Made by a program: the position numbers and the translations under genes
Assembly (NCBI GenBank): GCA_938020445.1
Contig: CALIIC010000025.1
Coordinates: 1-37,778 of the forward strand
Direction of reading: 5' to 3'
DNA from: an uncultured Flavobacteriaceae bacterium
GTDB taxonomy: Bacteria; Bacteroidota; Bacteroidia; Flavobacteriales; Flavobacteriaceae
DNA: 37,778 nt
The notes under the pieces: generated by a model
Told to the model about the DNA's origin: nothing
The model's input: the letters and a program-made list of their open reading frames with translations, nothing else
Database searches by the model: none
Part shown: piece by piece, positions 6,079-15,107 of the stretch
How positions within the stretch are numbered: the first letter of the stretch is position 1
Layout of the letters: the number at the start of each line of letters is the position of its first letter

Positions 6079-7380
6079 ATGATTTGGATAGAATTACTCG
6101 TCGTGCTCTTTTTTATCTTCCTTGGTTCCAAAATGGGAGGTATTGGCATCGGCTACGCCGGTGGTGCCGGGGTGGTGGTGTTGACCCTCATCTTTGGATT
6201 GGAAGCCGGTTCGGTACCGGTAGATGTCATTCTCATTATCATGGCAGTCATCTCGGCCATCGCCGCCATGCAAAAAGCGGGGGGCTTGGATTACTTGGTG
6301 CACCTCTCGGAATCCCTGCTTCGCAAAAATCCGAAGCGCGTTACGTTTTTGGGGCCTACCGTCACCTATTTCATGACCTTGTTCGCTGGTACCGGGCATA
6401 CTGCCTATGCCGCATTGCCAGTGATTGTCGAGGTTTCCAAAGAAGGGAATGTACGGCCCTCAAAACCCTTAAGTATTTCGGTAGTGGCTTCGCAAATTGC
6501 CATAACGGCTTCCCCCATTTCGGCTGCAGTCGTAATTTTCGCAAGTTTTTTAGAACCGCTAGGGGTCTCGTATCTGCAACTCTTGGCAATTGCCATTCCC
6601 GCTACCCTATTAGCCTGTGTAGCAGGGGCTATCGTGGCCAACAGATTGGGGAAACCACTTGACCAAGACCCCGTTTATCAAGAACGCTTAAAAGCCGGTT
6701 TGGTAAAACAGAAAAGCACCGAAACGCATAAGGATACCAAAGAGGCCAAAAGGTCTGTAGGTATTTTTTTGATTGCCATTGCCATCATCGTGACCTATGC
6801 GACCATCATCTCTAAAAAAGTGGGCTTGATCGAAAACCCGACAATTCCCCGCAATGAGGCCATTATGGCGGTCATGTTGTTGGCAGCCACTGTAATTGCG
6901 TTGGTTTGCAAGCTTAAAATGGCCGATATCCCAAGCATGTCGACTTTTAAGTCGGGCATGAGCGCAGCGATCTGTGTCTTGGGCGTCGCTTGGTTGGGAG
7001 ACACTTTTGTCAGCAACCATATTGAAGAAATCAAAGAGGCCGCAGGAGGCATGTTGAACCAATACTCCTGGCTACTAGCAGTGGTGTTGTTCTTTGCCAG
7101 TATGTTGTTGTATTCGCAGGCAGCCACCACGACTGCTTTGATGCCGGCAGCCTTGGCCTTGGGAGTAAGTCCCATCGCCGCCATCGCCTCATTTGCCGCG
7201 GTAAGTGCCTTGTTTGTATTGCCTACCTACCCCACCCTTTTGGCAGCGGTAGAAATGGATGATACGGGCACCACCAAAATAGGTAAATATGTATTTAATC
7301 ATTCCTTTATCATTCCGGGTACCGTAACCATCGCGGCCAGTGTACTATTCGGATTTCTCATAGGAAGTATCGTACTATAA
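6079..7380 (+). CDS. dcuA: DcuA/DcuB-family C4-dicarboxylate transporter
   Basis: A 433-residue polytopic inner-membrane protein, full length for the family. It matches DcuA-type sequence closely across the N-terminal half: GGIGIGYAGG, DVILIIMAVISAIAAMQKAG, GGLDYLV, FAGTGHTAYAALPVI and SQIAITASPISAAVV. DcuA/DcuB proteins exchange external fumarate, malate or aspartate for internal succinate during fumarate respiration and also take up aspartate. The substrate fits the downstream genes: aspartate from the periplasmic asparaginase enters, aspartase makes fumarate, the SdhCAB complex reduces it, and succinate leaves. The aspartase gene begins 18 bases after the stop codon. The choice of dcuA over dcuB rests on the GIGIG and SAMQ-type motifs. 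Confidence 0.92.
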   Translation: MIWIELLVVLFFIFLGSKMGGIGIGYAGGAGVVVLTLIFGLEAGSVPVDVILIIMAVISAIAAMQKAGGLDYLVHLSESLLRKNPKRVTFLGPTVTYFMTLFAGTGHTAYAALPVIVEVSKEGNVRPSKPLSISVVASQIAITASPISAAVVIFASFLEPLGVSYLQLLAIAIPATLLACVAGAIVANRLGKPLDQDPVYQERLKAGLVKQKSTETHKDTKEAKRSVGIFLIAIAIIVTYATIISKKVGLIENPTIPRNEAIMAVMLLAATVIALVCKLKMADIPSMSTFKSGMSAAICVLGVAWLGDTFVSNHIEEIKEAAGGMLNQYSWLLAVVLFFASMLLYSQAATTTALMPAALALGVSPIAAIASFAAVSALFVLPTYPTLLAAVEMDDTGTTKIGKYVFNHSFIIPGTVTIAASVLFGFLIGSIVL

Positions 7381-7398
7381 TTCAAAAAAAAGAAACAG

Positions 7399-8823
7399 AT
7401 GAAAACAAGAACAGAAGAGGATTTGTTAGGGAAAATGGAGCTCTATGATGAACTCTATTACGGAGTACATACGAAGAGGGCCATCGATAATTTTAAAATA
7501 TCGAACTCAAAAATCGGGGACTTCCCAATGTTTGTAAAAGGGTTGATGTTGACCAAAAAGGCTTGTGCTGCCGCCAACAAGGAGATTGGCACCATTCCAG
7601 GGGAAAAGGCGGATATGATTCTGCAAGCCTGTGATCATATCTTGGACAACTTAAAAAAGTATTCGGAGTTCTTTCCCTCCGATGTTTTCCAAGGTGGTGC
7701 CGGTACGTCGGTAAATATGAATGCCAATGAGGTGATTGCCAATGTCGCTCTAGAATTGAATGGGCATGCAAAGGGAAGTTATGACATTTTACACCCCAAC
7801 GATCATGTAAACAAATCACAATCTACCAATGATGCCTACCCCACGGCATTTAGGGTGGCCGTCTTTTACTATATGAACCATCTGTTGGAAAAGATCAACT
7901 TGCTTACCACAAGTCTTGATAAGAAAGCGGCCGCTTTTAAAAACGTTATCAAAATGGGAAGAACGCAGCTACAGGATGCGGTACCCATGTCGCTCGGAGA
8001 TGAATTTGGAGCATGGTCTACCAACCTGAAAGAAGAAACGAAAAACCTAAAACATTGTCGTGACCTTATTTTGGAGGTAAATCTAGGGGCTACGGCGATC
8101 GGAACAGGGGTAAATGCGCCAGATGGCTTTACCGAGCTTTCCATTGGATACCTGCAACAGTATACCAAGGCAAGTTTCGTAAAGGCCGAAAACCTGATAG
8201 AGGCTACCTCCGATTGCGGTGCCTATGTTATGATTTCCGGGGCTTTAAAAAGAACCTCGGTCAAGCTGTCCAAAATATGTAATGACCTACGATTGCTCTC
8301 TTCTGGGCCACGTTGTGGATTGAATGAAATCAACCTGCCGGAAATGCAGGCAGGTTCATCCATTATGCCGGCAAAAGTAAACCCGGTGATCCCGGAGGTA
8401 GTGAATCAGGTATGCTTTAAGATCATCGGGAACGACGTTACCATTTCGTTTGCCGCAGAGGCCGGTCAATTGCAACTGAATGTCATGGAGCCCGTAATCG
8501 CACAGTGTATGTTCGAATCGGTCGAATTGCTTTCAAATGCCTGTGTGACCCTTGCCGAGAAGTGTGTGGATGGCATTACGGCCAATGAGGAGCACACCAA
8601 GCAAATGGTTTTTAATTCCGTAGGAATCATCACTTTTTTAAATCCGTATATCGGACATCATATGGGTGATATTTTAGGAAAGGAAGCCGTTGCCACCGGG
8701 AAGAATATCAGAGAATTGGTACTTGAAAAAGAGCTGCTTTCCGAAGAAGAATTGGATAAGATATTGAGTGTAGAAAACCTTATGCATCCAAAATATACGG
8801 CAACGCTGCACAAACAGAACTGA
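7399..8823 (+). CDS. aspA: Aspartate ammonia-lyase (aspartase)
   Basis: A 474-residue member of the aspartase/fumarase superfamily that converts L-aspartate to fumarate and ammonium in the cytoplasm. The superfamily signature [11 protein letters not shown] is at residues 319-329; Ser320/Ser321 belong to the mobile loop carrying the catalytic base. Other conserved segments are [14 protein letters not shown] near residue 100, [12 protein letters not shown] near 139 and [11 protein letters not shown] near 188. The length and the N-terminal RTEEDLLG start fit AspA rather than fumarase C, and the neighbouring asparaginase and Dcu transporter agree. It is the third gene of the operon. Confidence 0.95.
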   Translation: MKTRTEEDLLGKMELYDELYYGVHTKRAIDNFKISNSKIGDFPMFVKGLMLTKKACAAANKEIGTIPGEKADMILQACDHILDNLKKYSEFFPSDVFQGGAGTSVNMNANEVIANVALELNGHAKGSYDILHPNDHVNKSQSTNDAYPTAFRVAVFYYMNHLLEKINLLTTSLDKKAAAFKNVIKMGRTQLQDAVPMSLGDEFGAWSTNLKEETKNLKHCRDLILEVNLGATAIGTGVNAPDGFTELSIGYLQQYTKASFVKAENLIEATSDCGAYVMISGALKRTSVKLSKICNDLRLLSSGPRCGLNEINLPEMQAGSSIMPAKVNPVIPEVVNQVCFKIIGNDVTISFAAEAGQLQLNVMEPVIAQCMFESVELLSNACVTLAEKCVDGITANEEHTKQMVFNSVGIITFLNPYIGHHMGDILGKEAVATGKNIRELVLEKELLSEEELDKILSVENLMHPKYTATLHKQN

Positions 8824-8863
8824 TTCCAAAACGAACAAATACACACCTATAAATTCCGTTATT

Positions 8864-9934
8864 ATGAAAGCGCTAAAAATGAAAATAATCGCCTTCCTAA
8901 TGGTAGTTGCCATGACTACTCTTGGGTTTGGGCAAGACACCGCACTTCCCAATGTTAAAATCCTGGCAACGGGAGGCACCATAGCCGGATCGGCTTCATC
9001 TGCCACTTCGGGGAGCTATTCCGCAGGGCAGGTCGGTATCCAGACCATGATCAATGCCGTACCCGGAATCCGGGAAATTGCAGATGTCTCGGGAGAGCAA
9101 ATTGCGAATGTAGGTTCACAAGACATGTCTGTCGCAATTTGGTTGAAGTTGGCGAATCGCATTAATGAACTACTGGCTTCCGATGAGGTCGATGGCATCG
9201 TCATAACGCACGGTACCGATACCCAGGAAGAGACCGCTTATTTTTTGAGTTTGGTAGTCAAAAGTGACAAGCCCGTGGTAACGACCGGTTCTATGCGTTC
9301 TTCGACTTCGATAAGTGCCGAAGGTCCTTTGAATTTATACAATGCAGTGGCCATAGCCGCCGACCCCCAGTCGAAAGGAAAAGGTGTGATGGTGTCGCTC
9401 AACGACCAAATACACGCCGCCCGTGATGTGAGCAAAATGAACACCACCAATGTCAATAGCTTTCAATCGCCTATCAAAGGAATGCTCGGCGGGGTATTTT
9501 ATGGCAGACTCGGATTTTTTCGCGAACCGAACACAAAATTCGGGAACACGAGCGAGTTTTCCATCGCCGGTGTTGCAGAATTGCCGCGTGTCGATATCGT
9601 GTATGCCTATGCGGATATGTCTCCTGACTTGATCGACATGCACGTGAAAGCCGGTGCCAAAGGCATCGTTATTGCGGGTGTCGGGAATGGAAATATGACC
9701 GATGCGATCCTAAAAGCGGCGAAAAAAGCCTATGAAGATCAGGGGGTAATGGTGGTCCGAAGTACCCGCGCGGCCACAGGCTGGGTTTTGCGCGATAACG
9801 AATTTAAGGATGCCGATTACCACACCATTGCATCGGGCGATTTAAACCCCGCCAAGGCGCGGATCTTATTGATGCTTTCGCTTTCCAAGGGGAAAGAATT
9901 GAAGGAGATGCAACAGCTTTTTGATACGTATTAG
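8864..9934 (+). CDS. ansB: Type II periplasmic L-asparaginase
   Basis: A 356-residue protein with a signal peptide (cleavage near residue 24, FGQ-D) followed by the full asparaginase fold. It hydrolyses L-asparagine to L-aspartate and ammonium in the periplasm. Catalytic residues are in place: Thr39 in ILATGGTIAG, Tyr52, Thr118-Asp119 in THGTDT and Lys191 in RDVSKMNT. The closing segment (DLNPAKARILLMLSL, then QLFDTY) matches the E. coli AnsB C-terminus. The signal peptide marks the high-affinity type II enzyme, which feeds aspartate to the Dcu transporter in anaerobic metabolism of other bacteria. The start could also be the ATG at 8879. Confidence 0.95.
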   Translation: MKALKMKIIAFLMVVAMTTLGFGQDTALPNVKILATGGTIAGSASSATSGSYSAGQVGIQTMINAVPGIREIADVSGEQIANVGSQDMSVAIWLKLANRINELLASDEVDGIVITHGTDTQEETAYFLSLVVKSDKPVVTTGSMRSSTSISAEGPLNLYNAVAIAADPQSKGKGVMVSLNDQIHAARDVSKMNTTNVNSFQSPIKGMLGGVFYGRLGFFREPNTKFGNTSEFSIAGVAELPRVDIVYAYADMSPDLIDMHVKAGAKGIVIAGVGNGNMTDAILKAAKKAYEDQGVMVVRSTRAATGWVLRDNEFKDADYHTIASGDLNPAKARILLMLSLSKGKELKEMQQLFDTY

Positions 9935-9951
9935 TATAATAGAAATGGATC

Positions 9952-10620
9952 ATGGCGATGAATCAATTGTTTTTTAGGAAAACCATTATTGCGGGCACGG
10001 GCTTGTTCCTGTGCATTTTCTTGGTGGTTCATTTATCGGCGAATTGCATTTTGTTGCTTCCAGAGGAAACGGCAAGGGGGTTGTACAACTCGTATTCGAC
10101 CACATTAAGGGAAAGCCCTTTGATAAAGATCGTTGCCTATTTGTTATACCTGTCCATTGTTCTTCACGTGGTGTATGCCTTATTGATCACTATCAGAAAT
10201 AGGAAAGCAAAGCCGCAAAAATATGTGGTGAACCATTCCAAGGAGAATAGCAGCTGGACTTCTCAAAATATGGGCCTCATCGGTACGATGATCCTACTTT
10301 TTATTGTAGTGCATCTGGCCAATTTTTGGGCAAGGATCAAGTTGGGAATGGGCGATGTCGTAGGCTTGGATGCTGCGGGGAATGTAGATGTGTACGAGGT
10401 GACCAGTAGCCTGTTCCATAATATCTATTATGTGATTTTCTATACCGCCTTGGCAATTCCATTGGCATTGCACCTGCATCATGGTTTTAAAAGCGCTTTT
10501 AAGACCTTGGGTTTTTACCATAAAAAAGGGCTTCGGATGGTTGCCAAGATAGCGCTGGTCTATGCCATCATTATGGGGGTAGGCTTTGGAATCATACCTT
10601 TTATCGTATATCTCAAATAG
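9952..10620 (+). CDS. sdhC: Succinate dehydrogenase/fumarate reductase cytochrome b subunit
   Basis: A 222-residue membrane protein with five predicted helices, the size and layout of the single-polypeptide di-haem cytochrome b of Bacteroidota SdhCAB/FrdCAB. Four well placed histidines could ligate two haems: H27 (FLVVHLSAN), H72 (IVLHVVYAL), H121 (FIVVHLANF) and H174 or H176 in the LALHLHHG segment. It anchors the flavoprotein and iron-sulfur subunits and exchanges electrons with menaquinone. It begins 17 bases after the asparaginase gene and ends 9 bases before the flavoprotein gene. No sdhD is present or expected for this type. Confidence 0.92.
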   Translation: MAMNQLFFRKTIIAGTGLFLCIFLVVHLSANCILLLPEETARGLYNSYSTTLRESPLIKIVAYLLYLSIVLHVVYALLITIRNRKAKPQKYVVNHSKENSSWTSQNMGLIGTMILLFIVVHLANFWARIKLGMGDVVGLDAAGNVDVYEVTSSLFHNIYYVIFYTALAIPLALHLHHGFKSAFKTLGFYHKKGLRMVAKIALVYAIIMGVGFGIIPFIVYLK

Positions 10621-10629
10621 TGTAGGAAG

Positions 10630-12540
10630 ATGAAATTAGACGCAAAAATCCCGGAAGGCAGGCTCGAAGACAAGTGGCGTAATTACCAAGTAAAGTCACA
10701 GCTCATCAACCCTGCCAATAAAAAAAAGTTGAGTGTTATTGTCGTTGGTTCGGGTTTAGCGGGAGCCGGTGCGGCATCCACCTTGGCAGAGTTGGGATAT
10801 GATATAAAATGCTTTTGCTATCAAGATTCGGCCAGAAGAGCACATTCGGTAGCCGCACAGGGGGGAATCAATGCAGCTAAGAACTATCAACACGATGGGG
10901 ACAGCGTTTGGCGTATGTTTTATGATACCTTAAAGGGAGGTGATTTCCGATCAAGGGAAGCCAACACCTATCGGCTTGCCGAACTTTCGGCGCCGCTCAT
11001 TGACCACTATGTGCAGCAGGGAGTGCCCTTTGCCCGTGAGTACGGCGGTACCTTGGTCAATAGAAGTTTTGGCGGGGTGCAAGTACAACGAACCTTTTAT
11101 GCAAGGGGGCAGACCGGGCAACAGTTATTGATGGCGGCCTATTCGCAGCTGTATAAAATGGTACGCGCCAAAAAGGTAGAAATGTTTCCGCGGAGCGAGA
11201 TGTTAGACCTTGTAGTCATCGACGGAAAAGCCAAAGGGATTATTGTTCGTGATTTGGTTACGGGCGAACTCAAACGCTATGCGGCCGATGCCGTAGTTTT
11301 GGCTACCGGAGGCTATTCCAGGGTGTTTAGACTCTCTACCCTAGCGATTGGCTGCAATGGCAGTGCCCTGTGGAAAGCGCATAAAAAGGGTGCGTTTTTT
11401 GGAGCACCCAGTTTTACACAAATACATCCCACCGCCTTGCCCCAATCTAGTGAGGCACAATCAAAACTCACCTTGATGTCCGAATCCTTGCGGAACGACG
11501 GACGAATTTGGGTGCCCTATCAAAAAGAAGATACCCGAAGGGCCAACGATATTCCCGAAGCGGAAAGAGATTATTATTTGGAACGCCGCTATCCCAGTTT
11601 TGGAAACTTGGCTCCTAGAGATATTGCATCACGCGCTGCCAAAGAACGAATTGACGCCGGTTTTGGGGTAGGAAGATTAAAAAATGCCGTGTATCTCGAT
11701 TTCAAACACGCAATCGAAAGATTTGGTTTGGAAACCATTAAAGACCGCTATGGCAATCTCTTTAAAATGTATAGGAAGATTACGGGCATTGATGCGTATA
11801 AAGAGCCGATGCAAATTTCCCCGGCCGCACATTTCTCTATGGGCGGACTCTGGGTCGATTACGAACTAATGACCACCATTCCCGGATTATATGCCGTGGG
11901 AGAATGTAATTTTTCAGACCATGGCGCCAATCGCTTGGGAGCCAATTCTCTGTTGCAAGCAAGTGTTGATGGATATTTTATACTTCCCAATACGATCAAC
12001 AATTATTTGGCCAATGAAATGAAGGCAGACCATCCTACCACAGACCATCCGGAGTTTGTTAAGGCAGCGCAGGAAGTGAAGGCAATTATTGACCGCGTCT
12101 TAGCGGTAAACGGGACAAAGACCGTAGACCACTTTCATAGGGAATTGGGGAAGGTCATGTGGCAAGAATGTGCCATGAGCCGAAATAAGGCGGGATTGGT
12201 AAAGGCGATTGCACAAATACAAGGAATTCGAGATGCTTTTTGGAGCGATGTAAAAGTTACAGGAGATAGCAGTGAATTGAACACGGAACTGGAAAAAGCA
12301 TTGCGATTAGCCGATTTTATAGAATTGGGAATGCTAATGTGCACGGATGCCCTGGAGCGAGACGAATCTTGTGGAGCGCATTTTCGCGAAGAATTTCAAA
12401 CGGAAGAGGGCGAAGCCGTTCGGGTGGATGAAGCCTATTCCTATGTATCTGCTTGGGAATATACCAACGGAGACTTCAAACTGCACAAAGAAGCATTGGA
12501 ATTTGAATTTGTACAACCGTCCGTACGAAGTTATAAATAA
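10630..12540 (+). CDS. sdhA: Succinate dehydrogenase/fumarate reductase flavoprotein subunit
   Basis: A 636-residue FAD protein interconverting fumarate and succinate at the cytoplasmic face of the membrane. The dinucleotide-binding motif [13 protein letters not shown] covers residues 39-50. His72 in [12 protein letters not shown] is the expected covalent FAD attachment site. HPTALP and [19 protein letters not shown] carry the substrate-binding and proton-transfer residues, and [11 protein letters not shown] is the usual C-terminal part of the active site. Sequence alone does not say whether it works mainly as fumarate reductase or succinate dehydrogenase. Placement after aspartase and Dcu favours fumarate reduction in vivo. 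Confidence 0.95.
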   Translation: MKLDAKIPEGRLEDKWRNYQVKSQLINPANKKKLSVIVVGSGLAGAGAASTLAELGYDIKCFCYQDSARRAHSVAAQGGINAAKNYQHDGDSVWRMFYDTLKGGDFRSREANTYRLAELSAPLIDHYVQQGVPFAREYGGTLVNRSFGGVQVQRTFYARGQTGQQLLMAAYSQLYKMVRAKKVEMFPRSEMLDLVVIDGKAKGIIVRDLVTGELKRYAADAVVLATGGYSRVFRLSTLAIGCNGSALWKAHKKGAFFGAPSFTQIHPTALPQSSEAQSKLTLMSESLRNDGRIWVPYQKEDTRRANDIPEAERDYYLERRYPSFGNLAPRDIASRAAKERIDAGFGVGRLKNAVYLDFKHAIERFGLETIKDRYGNLFKMYRKITGIDAYKEPMQISPAAHFSMGGLWVDYELMTTIPGLYAVGECNFSDHGANRLGANSLLQASVDGYFILPNTINNYLANEMKADHPTTDHPEFVKAAQEVKAIIDRVLAVNGTKTVDHFHRELGKVMWQECAMSRNKAGLVKAIAQIQGIRDAFWSDVKVTGDSSELNTELEKALRLADFIELGMLMCTDALERDESCGAHFREEFQTEEGEAVRVDEAYSYVSAWEYTNGDFKLHKEALEFEFVQPSVRSYK

Positions 12541-12546
12541 GACACT

Positions 12547-13290
12547 ATGCAAGTAACATTCAAAATTTGGAGGCAAGAGGGGCCGAATGACAAAGGTGCC
12601 ATCAGAGCATATGAAGTGGATGGTTTAACCGAGGATATGTCTTTTCTTGAGGCATTGGACCATTTGAACGAACTACTCGTTCTTAAGAATGAAAAAGTAA
12701 TCGCATTCGAGTACGACTGCCGTGAGGGAATCTGCGGGCAATGCGGTGTTTTCATCAATGGGCGTGCCCACGGCCCACTCGATAATATGACCACCTGTCA
12801 ATTACATATGCGCAGCTTTAAAGATGGCGATACCATTGTGATAGAGCCCTGGCGGGCGGCATCTTTTCCAGTCATCAAGGACCTGATCGTAGACCGTTCC
12901 GCTTTTGACCGGATTATTGAGCAGGGGGCTTTTATCAGTGCGAAGACCGGTACGGCACCGGAGGCAAATGCCATCCCTATTCCTAAAGAAGTCTCGGACA
13001 GGGCAATGGATGCTGCTGCCTGTATCGGTTGCGGAGCCTGCGTCGCTACCTGTAAAAATTCTTCGGCCGCTCTTTTTACCTCGGCCAAAATAAATCATTT
13101 AAATGGTTTGCCACAAGGGCGGGCAGAAGAGCATAAGCGTGTTGCCGAAATGACGTTTCAAATGGAAATAGAAGGTTTTGGTAGCTGCACCTTTACCGGT
13201 GCCTGCGAAGTGGAATGCCCCGAAGGGATTTCCGTTATCAATATAGCAGAAATGAATGCAAGAGTTACGAAAGCAAAATTTTTTGGATAA
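12547..13290 (+). CDS. sdhB: Succinate dehydrogenase/fumarate reductase iron-sulfur subunit
   Basis: A 247-residue electron-transfer subunit. The [2Fe-2S] cluster ligands are C58, C63, C66 and C84 (DCREGICGQCG and TTCQL). C159, C162 and C165 (ACIGCGACVATC) with C224 bind the [4Fe-4S] cluster. C169, C214 and C220 (CTFTGACEVECPEG) fit the [3Fe-4S] cluster. All three clusters are complete, so electrons can pass between FAD and the di-haem cytochrome b. The gene starts 6 bases after the flavoprotein stop and is followed after 17 bases by the porin gene. Confidence 0.95.
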   Translation: MQVTFKIWRQEGPNDKGAIRAYEVDGLTEDMSFLEALDHLNELLVLKNEKVIAFEYDCREGICGQCGVFINGRAHGPLDNMTTCQLHMRSFKDGDTIVIEPWRAASFPVIKDLIVDRSAFDRIIEQGAFISAKTGTAPEANAIPIPKEVSDRAMDAAACIGCGACVATCKNSSAALFTSAKINHLNGLPQGRAEEHKRVAEMTFQMEIEGFGSCTFTGACEVECPEGISVINIAEMNARVTKAKFFG

Positions 13291-13307
13291 AAATCAAATA
13301 CTACCCA

Positions 13308-14444
13308 ATGAAAAAATTGATCGCTACAAACGGAAAAATGATATTGTTAATGACTGTATTGCTCTTTATGTCAGGAATACAAGCGCAGACGCCCCAGGAC
13401 AACAAAGAATCGAATACCAATTGGATTGATGCGATTAGCTCTCGTGTAACCCCCTATGGCAGTCTCCGAATCGGCGCCGGTTTTGCCGAAGAAGGTGAAA
13501 TCGGGATTTCTAATAATGCACCTCGTATTGGTATAAAGTTAAAACATGCGCTGTCTAAAAATGAGGTCGATAATTTTAATGTTATCGGAGGAATAGAATT
13601 GGGGCTGAACCTGGTCTCAAGAGATGAAACCGTTGAATTTGCGGTTGATCCGGGGGCCGGAATTGCACAAGTGGGTGATGCGGTATTTGCAAGGTTGGGC
13701 TATGCGGGCTTCTCCTATAAAGATCTGGAATTTACGTTTGGGAAGCAAAATTCGGTGTACTACCAATTGGGCGCCAATCAAGTGGATAAATTCTCGGCCT
13801 TCGGAGGGGCGGCCATCGGGGTATGGAATATTTCGGATGGCGGTGTCTCGGGAACGGGAAGGGCCAATCAATTATTAAAACTGACCTATGCCCATGCCGG
13901 TTTGAAAATTGGCGTTCAAGGGCAAGCACGGAATATTTCCGTAAACAGCAAATCTTTAGACACCTATGGTCTAGGTGCCAGTTATACGTTTGGAGGCTTT
14001 GCAATCGGTTTGGGATACAACAAAGTACTCGACGGGGTTGAAGACCCTTTGCCCAATCAGGCAAAAGATGGCGATGAGGCTTTTGTCGCCTCGGCCTCCT
14101 ATGAAAAAAATCGCTTTTCAATTGCGGCCTCCTATGCCGATTTAAAACAACACCAGCGGTTGGGAGACGATTTCTACGATGCATCGGGAGTGGAGTTTTA
14201 TATAGGGTATATCTTTTCAAAGAACAAACGTTGGAAGGCGGCAACGGGATTTAACTATTTAAGCCCAGAGGATGACGAAGGCTTGGGCGATTTTAACACC
14301 GCTTTTGCCATCGGCGAAGTCAGTTACGCTTTTAAAAAAGGAAGCAAAATATTTGCAGCCACTAAAATTGACCAAAGCAAGGATGACATTGGCGACCGCA
14401 GAAATCAAAGTGTTTTTGGTATCGGGGTTAAATTTGATTTTTAA
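13308..14444 (+). CDS. Outer-membrane porin
   Basis: A 378-residue beta-barrel protein. The ATG at 13308 gives a clean signal peptide ending in IQAQ (about residue 26); an in-frame ATG at 13215 would lie inside sdhB and was rejected. Alternating hydrophobic strands run throughout (for example YGLGASYTFGGFAIGLGYNK) and the protein ends in Phe (GVKFDF), the usual outer-membrane assembly signal. It resembles general gram-negative porins. Because it sits in the same operon 17 bases after sdhB, it may admit asparagine, aspartate or other dicarboxylates to the periplasm, where AnsB and Dcu act; that role is inferred. Confidence 0.8.
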   Translation: MKKLIATNGKMILLMTVLLFMSGIQAQTPQDNKESNTNWIDAISSRVTPYGSLRIGAGFAEEGEIGISNNAPRIGIKLKHALSKNEVDNFNVIGGIELGLNLVSRDETVEFAVDPGAGIAQVGDAVFARLGYAGFSYKDLEFTFGKQNSVYYQLGANQVDKFSAFGGAAIGVWNISDGGVSGTGRANQLLKLTYAHAGLKIGVQGQARNISVNSKSLDTYGLGASYTFGGFAIGLGYNKVLDGVEDPLPNQAKDGDEAFVASASYEKNRFSIAASYADLKQHQRLGDDFYDASGVEFYIGYIFSKNKRWKAATGFNYLSPEDDEGLGDFNTAFAIGEVSYAFKKGSKIFAATKIDQSKDDIGDRRNQSVFGIGVKFDF

Positions 14445-14470
14445 TCCAATAAATTTACCAAAAATTACGA

Positions 14471-15085
14471 ATGGGATTTTTCGATATTCTTGATATGCTG
14501 GGTACGATCGCTTTTGCCATCTCTGGGGCATTGATGGCCATTAAACGGGAAATGGATGTGTTTGGCATCTTCATTGTTGCCTTTGTTACGGCATTGGGAG
14601 GAGGCATTTTAAGGGATGTCTTTATCGGAAATACACCTGTTTGGTGGATGGGACATTTTTATGTCGTCCATTTTATAAGTGTTTCCGTTCTTTTGGCGAT
14701 TCTATTTCGAAACAAGATCTATTTTTTGGCAAAATCGCTCTTTATATTCGATACCATAGGCCTTGCCATATTTAGCATAAGCGGCGTACAAATCGGGGTT
14801 TCCGCAAACCTAGACCCAGCGGTGAGCGTGGTGCTCGGAATTATGACCGGATGTTTTGGCGGGGTCATTCGGGATATTTTATGCAACGAGATTCCCATCA
14901 TTTTTAGGAAGGAAATCTATGCTTTGGCGTCCCTAGCGGGAGCAGTGTGTTATATTATTCTATACTCTTTGAATTTTGATAAAAGCATATCCTATATAAG
15001 TACGATTTCCCTAGTAGTTGTTATTCGGGTTTTAGCGGTAAAATATGGCATTGCCTTGCCTACCTTTACCATCAAAAACAAATAA
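14471..15085 (+). CDS. UPF0126/TRIC-type membrane channel or transporter
   Basis: A 204-residue protein with about seven hydrophobic segments in two homologous halves. Each half contains the family's glycine-rich signature: TALGGGILRDV in the first, GCFGGVIRDIL in the second. This is typical of the YadS/YicG family (UPF0126), related to trimeric intracellular cation (TRIC) channels; some members have been linked to glycine transport. It starts 26 bases after the porin gene and is followed after 22 bases by the lipid A deacylase, so it seems to belong to the operon. Its substrate here is unknown. Confidence 0.88.
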   Translation: MGFFDILDMLGTIAFAISGALMAIKREMDVFGIFIVAFVTALGGGILRDVFIGNTPVWWMGHFYVVHFISVSVLLAILFRNKIYFLAKSLFIFDTIGLAIFSISGVQIGVSANLDPAVSVVLGIMTGCFGGVIRDILCNEIPIIFRKEIYALASLAGAVCYIILYSLNFDKSISYISTISLVVVIRVLAVKYGIALPTFTIKNK

Positions 15086-15107
15086 AACGTCCTTTAAAAT
15101 TGTATCT

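Noticed and set aside
6084-6662. Second long plus-strand frame inside the Dcu transporter gene
   Set aside because: The overlapping frame matches the DcuA family over its whole length; this one is a His/Arg-rich shadow.
13215-13307. N-terminal extension of the porin into sdhB
   Set aside because: It would precede a proper signal peptide with basic non-signal sequence and overlap conserved sdhB codons.
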